Shown: piece by piece, positions 50,707 through 61,849 of the stretch
Layout of the letters: each line of letters opens with the position of its first letter
Position numbering within the stretch: the stretch's first letter is position 1
Assembly (NCBI GenBank): GCA_023846275.1
Contig: JAIUJO010000086.1
Location: 838,690-902,689 of the forward strand
Source: Vanilla planifolia
Taxonomy: Eukaryota; Streptophyta; Magnoliopsida; Asparagales; Orchidaceae
Length of the DNA: 64,000 bases
Reading direction: 5' to 3'
Translations under genes and position numbers: made by a program
Notes under the pieces: generated by a model
The model's input: the letters and a program-made list of their open reading frames with translations, nothing else
What the model was told of the DNA's origin: nothing
The model's database searches: none

Positions 50707-51022
50707 ATGGGAGTTAGTTGTGACTATGCTTCTCCCATCCTTTATGTGCTGAGGATAACAACGGCATCCTTGTTTTTGAGGAGGACGAGGAGCTGGGCAT
50801 CAATCGAAAAGCTCAATGGGGTGGGCTTGGAAAAATATGCGAGCAAAAGACTTCATTTTTCCAGGATTCCTCCTTTATTTGCTCATCGCACTTCGAAGAA
50901 TGCCTGTTTGCATTGCTAAAGAATGAATATGAGCATACTCCAGCAAAGGAATATGCCCAGCGGTTGATGAGAGGGTCTTTGGACATATCCGTAAGAAAGA
51001 ATGTCGTCGATTGGATATGAAG
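50707..51022 (+). pseudogene. CYCD: D-type cyclin, first exon with frameshifts
   Basis: Fragment of a G1 cyclin of the D2/D4-like type, which activates CDKA to phosphorylate the retinoblastoma-related protein. It starts ATG (MGVSCDYASPIL). One base is missing at about 50740-50743, and the reading then continues in another frame as LCAEDNNGILVFEEDEE. The loss falls inside the LxCxE retinoblastoma-binding motif. Then come the start of the cyclin box, ECLFALLKNEYEH, and YAQRLMRGSLDISVRKNVVDWI. A second lost base (a G at about 51018) destroys the WIWK that normally ends this exon. A GT donor follows at 51023. No later cyclin-box exons were recognised before the AAG tract. It is probably a truncated pseudogene; the subfamily is uncertain. 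Confidence 0.72.
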
Positions 51023-51599
51023 GTGGATTCTTCTTTATATTATCCCCCTTTATCGATTATTTTTTTCTTCTTTGGAGGTTACAGTTCCTCTATGTTAGTA
51101 TTTGTTAGCATATTCTAGACACGACTTACCTTTCAGTTCGCATCAATCTATGAAATGAAGGGAACTAGAATGGGTTGCCATTACCATTCAGTGAAAGTGA
51201 CCCGGGGTTGGGGCACTGATCATGTCAAAGCGTTCTACAGAGCAAATTACATCAGTTTGTTCTAAGTCAGCTAGTGATCCAGAAAAGGTCGTTGAACAGA
51301 GTGTTGAAGGAACACAACATACCAAATGTGTTTCGGGGTCATTGGGTCAAGAAGTTTGGGAGACGGCTCAGTCATAGTCGAATCGATTGAAGTCACAGAA
51401 AGTGAGTCGGTCTTCAAGGGATGGTGAATTCATAATCAAATTTCCTTCTTTTGATGTTTTTGATTCCTGACTTTTGCTGCCAAAGCAAAGGGGATGAGTA
51501 GGGAAGAGAAATTACACAAACGGTACAAAATAAGCTTTTCTTCAATTCCTTAGAATGAATCTTTAGACTAGTCCAAAGGGAGTTTAGTTTGAGAGGGAG
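51023..51599 (+). other. sequence between cyclin exon and AAG tract, with a small unknown ORF
   Basis: After an intron-like stretch and an acceptor-like CCTTTCAG near 51130, the expected second cyclin exon is not recognisable. A 51-codon reading from ATG 51222 to TAG 51375 (MSKRSTEQITSVCSKSASD...) has coding-like composition. It could be a diverged last exon of the cyclin or something else. I do not recognise it. Confidence 0.3.
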
Positions 51600-51878
51600 T
51601 TAGCTCAGTGATCGAGAAGGAAGAAGAAAAAGAAGTGGAAGCTGAGGAAGAAGAGGAGAAAGAAGAAAAAAATGATGACAAAGAGGTAGAAGAAGAAGAG
51701 GAAGATGAAGAAGAACAGAAAGAAGAGGAAGAATAGGAGAAATTAAAGGAGAAGAATAGAAGAAGAAAAAAGTAGAAGAAGAATATTAATAATAATAAGA
51801 AGAAGAAAAAGAAGAAGAAGAAGAAGAAGAAATTGAAGAAGAAGAAGAAGAAGCAAAGAAGAAGGAGAACAAGAAGAA

Positions 51879-51910
<32 letters not shown>

Positions 51911-51960
51911 AGAAGAAGAAATAGAATAATAAAAAGAAGAAGAAAAAGAAGAAGATGAAC

Positions 51961-51991
<31 letters not shown>

Positions 51992-52255
51992 AGATGAAGA
52001 AGAAGCTGTAGAAGAAGGAGAAGAAGAAGAAGAAATGGAAGAAGAAGAAGAAGAAAAAACAAGTAGAAGAAGAAGAGGAAAAAGAAGAAGAAGAAGAGGA
52101 GGAAGAAGAAGAAGAAGAAGGAGAAGAGAAAGATGAGGAAGAAGAGGAGTAAGAAAAAAGATGAGGATGAAGAAGAAGAAGAAGAAGGTTAACAAAAAGA
52201 AGAATAGGAAGAAGAGAGAAGAGGAGGAAGAAAAAGAAGAAGAGCAAGAAGATAC
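51600..52255 (+). repeat. AAG/GAA polypurine tract, left block
   Basis: Almost pure G/A on the plus strand, mostly GAA and AAGAAG runs with interspersed GAGGAA and occasional T or C. Long apparent ORFs here (poly-Glu/Lys on plus, poly-Ser/Leu/Phe on minus) arise only because the repeat contains few stop triplets. Confidence 0.95.
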
Positions 52256-52618
52256 AGATTAGGGATTAGGGGTTAGGGATTAGGGTTTGTGGATTAGGGT
52301 TTAGGGATTAAGGGGGGAGAGATTTGGAATTAGTTATTAGAGTGGGATTAGGGATTAGGGTTTAGGGATTAAGTATGAGGGATTAAGGGTTAGGCATTTG
52401 GGAGGGAGTGATTAAGTATTATTTTAGTGAATTTTGATTAAGGATTAGGGATTAAGTGTTATTTAGTCATAATAAGGGATTAGGGTGTAGAGATTAAGGA
52501 ATAAGGAATAGGTATTAGGTATTAGGAATTTTAGATTAAGGATTATAGATTACGCATAAGAGATTAGGGATGAAAGATTAAGGATTTTATATGGTTTAGG
52601 GATTTATGTTTAGGGAAA
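52256..52618 (+). repeat. degenerate interstitial telomere-type repeats
   Basis: About 360 bp built from TTTAGGG and the variant ATTAGGG (for example GGGTTAGGGATTAGGG near 52273 and GGATTAGGGTTTAGG near 52290), decaying to ATTAAG-type variants toward the right. The G-rich strand is the plus strand. Polypurine tract lies on both sides. Confidence 0.85.
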
Positions 52619-53496
52619 AGTTAGAGGAACAAGTAGTAGTCGAAGAAGAAGAAGAAGAAAAAGAAGAAGAAGAAGAACAGAAGAAGAAGAAGAAGAAGAA
52701 GAAGAGGAAGAAAGAGATGAAAAAGAATAAGAAGAAGAAGAAGAAGAAGAAAAAGAAGAATTATATTTAAAAGAAGGAGAAGAAGAAGAAGATGATGATG
52801 AAGAAAGAGAATGAGAAGAAGAAGAAAAGGAAGAAGAAGAGGAAGAAGGGGAAGAAGGAGAAGAAGAACAAGATTTGGAAGAAGAAGAAGAAGAACTATA
52901 AAGAAGAAGAAGAAGAAGACGTAATTGAAGTAGAAGAAGTAGAAGAAGAAGAAGAAGAAAAAGAAGAAGAAAAAGAAGAAGAAGGGGAAGAAGAAGAAGA
53001 AGAAGAAGAAGAAGTGGTAGAAGAAGAAGAAGAAGAAGGTGAAGAAGAAGAAGAAAAGGAGGAAGAAGAAGAAGAAAAGGAAGAAGAAGAAGAAGAAGAG
53101 GAAGAAGAAGATAAGAAAGAAGAAGAACAAAAAAAAAGAAGAGGAAGAAGAAGACAAAGAAGAAAAAGAGAAAGATGAAGAAGAGGAATAAGTAAAACCA
53201 GAGGAAGAAGAAGTGGAAGAAGAGAAAAACTAGAAAGATGAAGAAGAAGAAGAAAAATGGAAGTAGAAGAGAAGAAAGAAGATGAAGAAGAGGAACAAAA
53301 AGAAGAAGAAGAATAAGAAGAAGAAGAATAAGAAGAAGAAGAAGAAGATTAAGTAGTAGAATAAGAAGAAGAAAAAGAAGAAAAAGATGAAGAAGAAGAA
53401 GAAGAAGAAAAAGAAGAAAAAGAAGAAGGAGAAGAAGGAGAAGAAGAAGAAAAATTAGAAGAAGGAGAAGAAGAAGAATAATAAGTAGTAGTAGAA

Positions 53497-53528
<32 letters not shown>

Positions 53529-54120
53529 GAAAGAAGAAGAAGAAGAAGAGGAAGAAGAAGAGGAGGAAGGAGAAGAAGAAGAAGAAGGGGAAGAGGAAGA
53601 ACAAGAAGAAAAAGAAGAAGAATAAAAGGAAGAAAAAGGAAAAGAAGAGTGGGAATAAGAATAAGAAGAAGAAGAAGAGGAAGAAAATGAAAAAGAAGTC
53701 AAAGAAGTAGAAGAGGAGGAAGAAAAATAAGAAAAAGTTGAATAGGAAAAAGAAGATGAAGAAGAGGAAGAAGAACAAGAAGGGGTGGAGGAGGAGGAAG
53801 ATGAAGAAGAAAAAGAAGAAGAATAAGAAGATGAAGTAGTAGAATAAGAAGAAGAAGAAAAAGAAGAAAAAGAAGAAGAAGAGGAAGAGGAAGAAGAAGA
53901 AGAGGAAGAAGAAGGAGAAGAATGAGAAGGTGGAGAAGAAGAAGAACAAGAAGAAGAAATAGAAAAAGAAGAAAAAGAAGAATAAGAATAAGAATAGGAA
54001 TAAGAAGAAGAGAAAGAGAAGGAAAAAGAAGTATTCAAAGAAGAAGAGGAGGAAGAAGAATAAGAAAAAAAATGAAGAGGAAAAAGAAGGCAAAGAAGAG
54101 GAAGAAGAAAAAGAAAAAGA

Positions 54121-55127
54121 TTTTGTAGAAGAAGAAGAGGAAGAAGAAATAGAGGAATTAGAAGAAGAGGAAGAAGAAGACGAAGAAGCAACAGAAGAAG
54201 AAGAGGAAGAAGAAGAAGAAAAATAAAAAGATGACGAAGAAGAAGTGGAGGAAGAAGATGAAGAAGGGGAAGAAGAAGAAGAGGGTGAAGGGAAGAATTA
54301 TATGAAGAAGAAGAAATGGAAGAAGTAAAAGAAGAAGAAGAAGAAGTGTAAAAAGAAGAAGAAGAAGAAGAAGAAGAAAAAGAAGAAGTAAGAGAAGAAG
54401 ACAAAAGAAGAGAAGAAGAAGAAGAAGAAGAAGAAAAAGAAGAGGAAGATAAAAGAAGAAGAAAGAAAGATGAAGATAGAAAGAAGAAGAAAGATGAAGA
54501 AAGAAGAAGAAAGAAGAAGAATGAAGAAAGAAGAAAGAAGAAGGAAGAAGGAAAATGGAAGAAGGAAGAAAGAAGAAAGTAGAATGAAATAGGAAAAAGG
54601 ATGAAGGAAGAAAGAAGGAGGATGGAGGAAGGAGGAAGGAGGAAGAAAGCGTGAAACAGAAAGAACAAAAAAGAAAAAAGAAAGAAGAAAGAATAAAGAA
54701 AAATGATGAAGAAGAAGAAGAAGAAAAAGAAGAAGAAGAGGAAGAATAAGAAGAATGAATGAATAACATAAAGAAGAGGGAATTAGAGACAAAGAAAGAA
54801 AGAATAAGAAATAAGAAGAAAGAAGAAGAAAGGACAAGAAAGAATAAAGATGAAAGAAAAAAGAAGAAATAAGTAAGAAGAAGGAAGAAGGAACAAGGAA
54901 GAAAGAAGAATGAGGAAAGAAGTAAGGAAGAAGAAAGAAAAAAAAAAGGAAGAAGGGAGAAGGAGGAAAGGGGAAGGAAGAAACAAAAAGGAATAGTGAA
55001 GAAGTAAGAAGAAAGAAGAAAGGAGATGGAGAAGGAGAAGGAGAATGAGGAGGGGGTGGAGGAGAAGGAGAAGAAGAGTGAGAATGGGAAGGAGAAGGAC
55101 AAGTGAGAGGAGGATGAGAAGGAAGAG

Positions 55128-55159
<32 letters not shown>

Positions 55160-56160
55160 GAGAAATTAGAGGAGATCCAAAAGGAGAAGCAAAAGGAGAA
55201 GAAGAAAGAGAGCATGGAGAAGGAGACATGGAGAAGGATAAGGAGAGGAGAACGAGAAGGAGAAGGAGAACAAAAGAAGTAAAAGAAGAAGAAGAAGAAG
55301 AAGAAGAAGAAGAAGAAAAAGAATTAAAAGAAGAAGAGGAAGAAAAAAAAAATGAAAAATGAAGAAGTATGATGGAAGAAGGAAGAAGGAAGGAGGAAGT
55401 AGGAAGACGGAAGAAGTAAAAGGGGTAAATGAAGAAGAAGAAGAAGAGGAAGAAGATGAAGAAAAAGAGAAAGAAGAAGAGGAAGAAGTGGAAGAAGGGG
55501 AAGAGGAAGAGGAAGAGGAAGAGGAAAAAGGGAGATAGAAGATGGTAGAAGGAAGAAGGAAGAAGGAAGCAGAGAAGGAAGAAGGAAGCAAGAAGGGATG
55601 AACGAAGAAGGAAGAAGAAATAAGAAAAAAGAAGGAATAAACAAGAAAGAAAAAATAAAAAAATAAGAAGAAGCAAAAGAAGAAGAAGAAGAACAACAAA
55701 GAGTAGGAGAAGCAGAAGGACAAGGAGGAAATGGAGTAGAGGTGAAGGAGAAGGAGAAGGAGAATGAGAAGGAGAAAATGAAGAAGAATGAGAAGAAGAA
55801 GAGGAAGAGGAAGAAGTGGAAGATGTAGAAGAGGAAGAAGTCATATAAGAAGAAAAAGAAGAAGAAAATGATGATGATGATGAAAAAGAAGAAGAATTAG
55901 TAGAAGAAGATGATGAAGTAGATGAAATAGATGAAAAAGAAGAAGAATTAGAAGAATAAAAAGAAGTAATAGAAGAAAAAGAAGCAGAATAAGAAGAAGA
56001 AGAAGAACAAGAAGAAGAGGTAGAAGTAGAAGAAGAAGAAGAAGAAAAAGAAGAAGAAAAAGAAAAACAAGAAGAAGAAGACGAGGAAAAAGATGAAGAG
56101 GAAGAGGAAGAAGAAGAAGAAGAATAAGAAGAAGAAGACGAAGAAGAAGTTGAAGAAGAA

Positions 56161-56195
<35 letters not shown>

Positions 56196-57011
56196 TGAAG
56201 TAAAAGTTGAAGAAGAAAAAAAAGAAGAAGAAAAACAAAAAGAGGAAGAAGAAGTGGAAGAAGAAGAAGAAAAAGAAGAAGAAAATGAAGAGGAGGAAGA
56301 AGAAGAAGAATAAAAAGTAGTAGAAGAATTAGAAGAAGAAGAAGAAGAAGATGAAGAAGATGATGATGAAGAAGCAAAAGTTGAAGAAGAAGAAGAACAA
56401 GAACAAGAAGTGGAAGAAGAAGAAGAAGAAGAAGAAGAAGAGGTGGAGGAAGAAGAAGAAGAAGAATAAGAAAAAGGAGAAGTTGAAGGAGCAGAAGAAG
56501 AAGATGATGATGAAGAAGAAGATGAAGAGTAAAAGAAGAAAAAGAATAGGAAGAAGAAGAGGAAGAAAAAAGTGAAGTAAAATAAAGAAAAAGGAAGAAG
56601 AAGTAAGAAGGGAGAAGGAAGGAGGAAGAAGGAAGAAGGAAGAAGTAAAAACGAAGAAGTAAGAAGGAAGAAGGAAGAAGAAAAAAGGGAAAAGGAAGAA
56701 GAAGAAGATGAAGAAAAAGAGAATTAAGAAGAAGATGAAGAAGAGGAAGAAGAAGAAGAGGAGAAGGAGGTGGTAGAAGAAGAAGAAGAAGAAGAAGAAG
56801 AAGATCATGAAGAAGGAGAAGGAGAATTAGAAGGAGATGAAGGAAAAAGAGAAGGAGAAGGAGAAGGGAAAGGAGAAGGAGAAGGAGAAAAGGGAGAAGG
56901 AGAAGGAAAAAGAGAAGGAGGAAGAGAAGGAGAAAGTGATGGAGAAGGAGGAGGAGAACGAGAAGGAGAACAAGAAGGAGAAGTAGAAGAGGAAGAAGAA
57001 GAAGAAAATGA
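54121..57011 (+). repeat. ~2.9-kb higher-order unit 1 within AAG tract
   Basis: Begins TTTTGTAGAAGAAGAAGAGG. Landmarks recur downstream at constant offset: TTTTGTAG at 54121 and 57012, AGCGTGAAACAG at 54648 and 57552, GAGAAGGAGGTGGTAG at about 56759 and 59659. The order of GAA, GGAAGAA and GGAGAA sub-blocks is the same in both units. Confidence 0.85.
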
Positions 57012-59044
57012 TTTTGTAGAAGAAGAAGAGGAAGAAGAAGTAGAGGAATTAGAAGAAGAGGAAGAAGAAGATGAAGAAGAAAAAATAAAAAGATGACGAA
57101 GAAGAAGTGGAGGAAGAAGATGAAGAAGAGGAAGAAGAAGAAAAGGGTGAAGGGAAGAACTATAGGAAGAAAAAGAAGAAATGGAAGAAGTAAAAGAAGA
57201 AGAAGAAGAAGTGTAAAAAGAAGAAGAAGAAGAAGAAGAAGAAGAAGAAGAAAAAGAAGAAGTAAGAGAAGAAGACAAAAGAAGAGAAGAAGAAGAAGAA
57301 GAAGAAGAAGAAAAAGAAGAGGAAGATAAAAGAAGAAGAAAGAAAGATGAAGATAGAAAGAAGAAGAAAGATGAAGAAAGAAGAAGAAAGATGAAGAAAG
57401 AAGAAGAAAGAAGAAGAATGAAGAAAGAAGAAAGAAGAAGGAAGAAGGAAAATGGAAGAAGGAAGAAAGAAGAAAGTAGAATGAAATAGGAAAAAGGATG
57501 AAGGAAGAAGGAAGAAAGAAGGAGGATGGAGGAAGGAGGAAGGAGGAAGAAAGCGTGAAACAGAAAGAACAAAAAAGAAAAAAGAAAGAAGAAAGAATAA
57601 AGAAAAATGAAGAAGAAGAAGAAGAAGAAGAGGAAAGAGAAGAAGAAGAGGAAGAAGAAGACGAATGAATGAATAGCATAAAGAAGAGAAAAATAGGAGG
57701 AATTAGAGACAAAGAAAGAAAGAATAAGAAATAATAAGAAAGAAGAAGAAAGGACAAGAAAGAATAAAGAAGAAAGAAAAAAGAAGAAATAAGTAAGAAG
57801 AAGGAAGAAGGAACAAGGAAGAAAGAAGAATGAGGAAAGAAGTAAGGAAGAAGAAAGAACAAAAAAGGAAGAAGGGAGAAGGAGGAAGGGGGAAGGAAGA
57901 AACAAAAAGGAATATTGAAGATGTAAGAAGAAAGAAGAAAGGAGATGGAGAAGGAGAAGGAGAATGAGAAGGAGGGGTGGAGGAGAAGGAGAAGAAGAGT
58001 GAGAATGGGAAGGAGAAGGACAAGTGAGAGGAGGATGAGAAGGAAGAGGAAGAGGAGTAGGAAGAGGAGGAGGAGGAGAAAACAGAGGAGATCCAAAAGG
58101 AGAAGCAAAAGGAGAAGAAGAAAGAGAGCATGGAGAAGGAGACATGGAGAAGGATAAGGAGAAGGAGAACGAGAAGGAGAAGGAGAACAAGAGAAGTAAA
58201 AGAAGAAGAAGAAGAAGAAGAAGAAGAAGAAGAAAAAGAATTAGAAGAAGAAGAGGAAGAAAAAAAATTAAAAATGAAGAAGTATGATGGAAGAAGGAAG
58301 AAGGAAGGAGGAAGAAGGAAGACAGAAGAAGTAAAAGGGGTAAATGAAGAAGAAGAAGAAGAGGAAGAAGATGAAGAAAAAGAGAAAGAAGAAGAAGAAG
58401 AAGTGGAAGAAGGGGAAGAGGAAGAGGAAGAGGAAGAGGAAAAAGGGAGATAGAAGATGGTAGAAGGAATAAGGAAGCAAGAAGGAAGAACAAAGAAGGA
58501 AGAAGAAATAAGAAAGGAGAAGGAAGAAACAAGAAAGAAAAAATAAAAAATAAGAAGAAGAAAAAGAAGAAGAAGAAGAAGAACAAAGAGTAGGAGAAGC
58601 AGAAGGACAAGGAGGAAATGGAGTAGAGGTGAAGGAGAAGGAGAAGGAGAATGAGAAGGAGAAAATGAAGAAGAATGAGAAGAAGAAGAGGAAGAGGAAG
58701 AAGTGGAAGATGTAGAAGAGGAAGAAGTCATATAAGAAGAAAAAGAAGAAGAAGAAGATGATGATGATGAAAAAGAAGAAGAATTAGCAGAAGAAGATGA
58801 TGAAGTAGATGAAATAGATGAAAAAGAAGAAGAATTAGAAGAATAAAAAGAAGTAATAGAAGAAAAAGAAGCAGAATAAGAAGAAGAAGAAGAACAAGAA
58901 GAAGAGGTAGAAGTAGAAGAAGAAGAAGAAGAAGAAAAAGAAGAAGAAAAAGAAGAACAAGAAGAAGAAGATGAGGAAAAAGATGAAGAGGAAGAGAAAG
59001 AAGAAGAAGAAGAACAAGAAGAAGAAGAAGAAGAAGAAGAAGTT

Positions 59045-59091
<47 letters not shown>

Positions 59092-59930
59092 TGAAGTAAA
59101 AGATGAAGAATAAAAAAAAGAAGAAGAAGAAAAAGAAAAAGAGGAAGAAGAAGTGGAAGAAGAAGAAGAAAAAGAAGAAGAAAATGAAGAGGAGGAAGAA
59201 GAAGAAGAATAAAAAGTAGTAGAAGAATTAGAAGAAGAAGAAGAAGATGATGAAGAAGATGACGATGAAGAAGCAAAAGTTGAAGAAGAAGAAGAACAAG
59301 AACAAGAAGTGGAAGAAGAAGAAGAAGAAGAAGAAGAAGAGGTGGAGGAAGAAGAAGAAGAAGAATAAGAAAAAGGAGAAGATGAAGGAGTAGGAGAAGA
59401 AGATGAAGATGAAGAAGAAGATGAAGAGTAAAAGAAGAAAAAGAATAGGAAGAAGAAGAGGAAGAAAAAGGTGAAGTAAAATAAAGAAAAAGGAAGAAGA
59501 AGTAAGAAGGGAGAAGGAAGGAGGAAGAAGGAAGAAGGAAGAAGTAAAAACGAAGAAGTAAGAAGGAAGAAGGAAGAAGAAAAAAGGGAAAAGGAAGAAG
59601 AACAAGATGAAGAAAAAGAGAATTAAGAAGAAGATAAAGAAGAGGAAGAAGAAGAAGAGGAGAAGGAGGTGGTAGAAGAAGAAGAAGAAGAAGAAGAAGA
59701 AGATCATGAAGAAGGAGAAGGAGAATTAGAAGGAGATGAAGGAAAAAGAGAAGGAGAAGGAGAAGGGAAAGGAGAAGGAGAAGGAGAAGGAGAAGGAGAA
59801 AAGGGAGAAGGAGAAGGAAAAAGAGAAAGAGGAAGAGAAGGAGAAAGTGATGGAGAAGGAGAAGGAGAACGAGAAGGAGAACAAGAAGGAGAAGTAGAAG
59901 GGGAAGAAGAAAAAGAAGATGAAGAAGAAA
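57012..59930 (+). repeat. ~2.9-kb higher-order unit 2 within AAG tract
   Basis: Direct, adjacent copy of 54121-57011, offset 2891-2904 bp, with small indels in repeat number. It shares rare non-purine landmarks, which shows duplication of a whole block and not independent growth of the microsatellite. Confidence 0.85.
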
Positions 59931-60132
59931 AAATATAAGAAAAAAAATTAGGGTGAGAGAGTAGAAGAAGAAAAAAGGAGAAGAAGAAAAAGAAAAAAAA
60001 TGAATAAGAAGAGGAGGGAGAGGAAGAGGAAAAAGTTGAAAAAAAAGAAGTGAGGAAAAAAAGGGAAGAAGTAAAAGAAGAAGAAGTTGAAGAGGATAGA
60101 GAAAAAGAAGAACAAGAAGAAGTAGATGAAAA

Positions 60133-60158
60133 AGTAGTAGTAGTAGTAGTAGTAGTAG
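60133..60158 (+). repeat. (AGT)n microsatellite
   Basis: About eight and a half AGT repeats, a local change of motif near the right end of the AAG tract. Confidence 0.9.
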
Positions 60159-60283
60159 AAGAAGAAGAAGAAGAAGAAGAAGTCGGAGAAGAAGAAGAAG
60201 AAGAAGTCAGAGAAGAAGAAGAAGAAAAAGAACTGGAAGAAGAATAGGAAGGAAAATATCGAAAAATTAAGAAGGGAGTTCTT

Positions 60284-60378
60284 TATGATTAGCCAATATC
60301 CAATAAGTATCTTGAACACCCTACACATTCCAATGGAACTATATATTCATATAACATGAGGATAATGTTTCAAGAAAA
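60284..60378 (-). repeat. block Y, copy 2 (inverted)
   Basis: Reverse complement of 33853-33957 with few differences. It lies directly beyond the 3' end of the minus-strand LTR, between it and the AAG tract. Confidence 0.75.
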
Positions 60379-61849
60379 TGAAGTTCTTTGTGCTTAAGAC
60401 AATCCCACAGAAGGGGGGGGGTGAATTGTAGTAAATAAAATTTTCTTTCGATTTCTGGTTCACCTCAAACCTACTTGAGATTTTACCTATGGCTAATCTT
60501 GAACTTACTTGAGTTTTTTTTGGCTCAACTCAAACCCCAGGCTTTTGCACAATTTTCGGGATGCCCTTACCTCAAAGAAAGAAATACAAAAAATTGGCAA
60601 AACTTACGACAATTTTATGAGAAATATGATGCACACACAATACCAAAAAGAGAGAGGAATAGAGATTGAAAAATAGTTGAAGCAAAAACCTCCAATTTTA
60701 GGTTCCTTTTGGCAGCTTTCACTTTGTGACTTTGGAAGTACTGCATGCACTTAGAATTGCTTGATATTGTGATTTGAAAGCTTTGAAATCTTAGTAATGG
60801 TAACCTCTAGTAGTTCTTCATCATTTCATATTTATAGAGCTGAATTTGAGCTCTAAATCCACTCCCAATGGTTTCGCATCCTCTTGCAAGTCTGGCTCGA
60901 TTTCGAATCTCCTGCTCGACGTTTTAATGTTATCATGATAATTAACTTTAATTAATCTAAGCCATCCAATCGTGCCTGCCCTTCCGCCTTCACTAACAAT
61001 CGAATGGAAGTTTAGTCCCACATCGTCCAAAAGTCTTCGCTATTGCTCTTTATAACACTTTCGGTTGATTAGTCTCTCGAGCCGTTGGCTCCCCATTCCT
61101 TGACCAAGATTTCATCACTTGGTCCTAGTTGTCATGATTTCATGCTTTCTCTAGTCTGCTTTCTTTGCGGGTTGAGTTCGCACTTGTTCCGTTCACCAGC
61201 TGTTCCTACAGCCTCTGGGCTTTGCGGCCTTTCGGGTCTATCAAACAATTTTTACTTTATTTTATTTCTTAAATCCTTAAAGCATGGACGGACCATCTAT
61301 CGGGTCAGGTCTACCAGCCCCACACTATAGTGAAAATTCCCGAGACTAAAGTGGTTTTATAATGTTTTGTGAGAATTTTTGCACCAAAATTTTGAATATA
61401 AGTATTCGAAAATAATTTTATATTATGATAGTATTACAAGTGCCCTAAATTACTATGAAAAGAAATTCTTGAAAAATTATTCCTAAATAATTTTAAAAAA
61501 TCAAATACCGATGTCTATACTTTTCATCAATAATGCTTGGCCCAAAAATCAAAATTCAAAAATTATTAAACTTATAACATTTTCAAATATTAATACTACT
61601 AGTGTGCCACATCATCTCAAAATTTGGACATATCAAATTCAAGAAAAATAAAAAGAGATATTCAAGTATAAAGATTTTGTTGCATGCCTTCAATTTCATT
61701 GAAGCTTGCCATCACTCCAAGAGTTTTGAATACCACTATTTTAGGCATTTAAAGTTCATGACTTGACTTAATTGAACATTAACACTTTCACTTAAAGCAA
61801 GCTCATATGAGATATAAACACTTAAGCTTGACTCATCAAACACAAAGCA
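60379..61849 (-). mobile_element. LTR of family A, minus strand
   Basis: On the minus strand it runs from TGCTTTGTGTTTGATGAG to ...AACTTCA, 1471 bp. It aligns with the solo LTR at 11845-13650 along its length but lacks about 130 bp before the 3' end and some other segments. TATAAATA lies at 60836-60829. It contains the run of C/G before the ATTCACC motif (GGGGGGGGG near 60412 on plus). Block X precedes it on the minus strand, so it is best read as the 3' LTR of a family A element. No target duplication was found. Confidence 0.8.

Larger units (their letters stand above)
52619..60250 (+). repeat. AAG/GAA polypurine tract, main block (~7.6 kb)
   Basis: Continuous purine-dominated DNA. Sub-blocks are GAA-rich, GGAAGAA/AAGAAAG-rich (54440-55010, 57310-57900) and GGAGAA-rich (55020-55270, 56810-56990, 57950-58190, 59700-59900). 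Strand asymmetry is extreme: nearly all pyrimidines are on the minus strand. Mirror-symmetric purine runs of this kind can form triplex (H-DNA). The apparent ORFs of up to 755 codons on the minus strand have only Leu/Phe/Ser-type composition and are not genes. Confidence 0.95.

Noticed and set aside
51568-60328. Many long open frames (up to 755 codons) of poly-Glu/Lys or poly-Leu/Phe/Ser composition on both strands
   Set aside because: They follow directly from GAA/AAG repeats, which contain few stop triplets in any frame. Overlapping frames on both strands are equally long, and none has a domain or normal composition.
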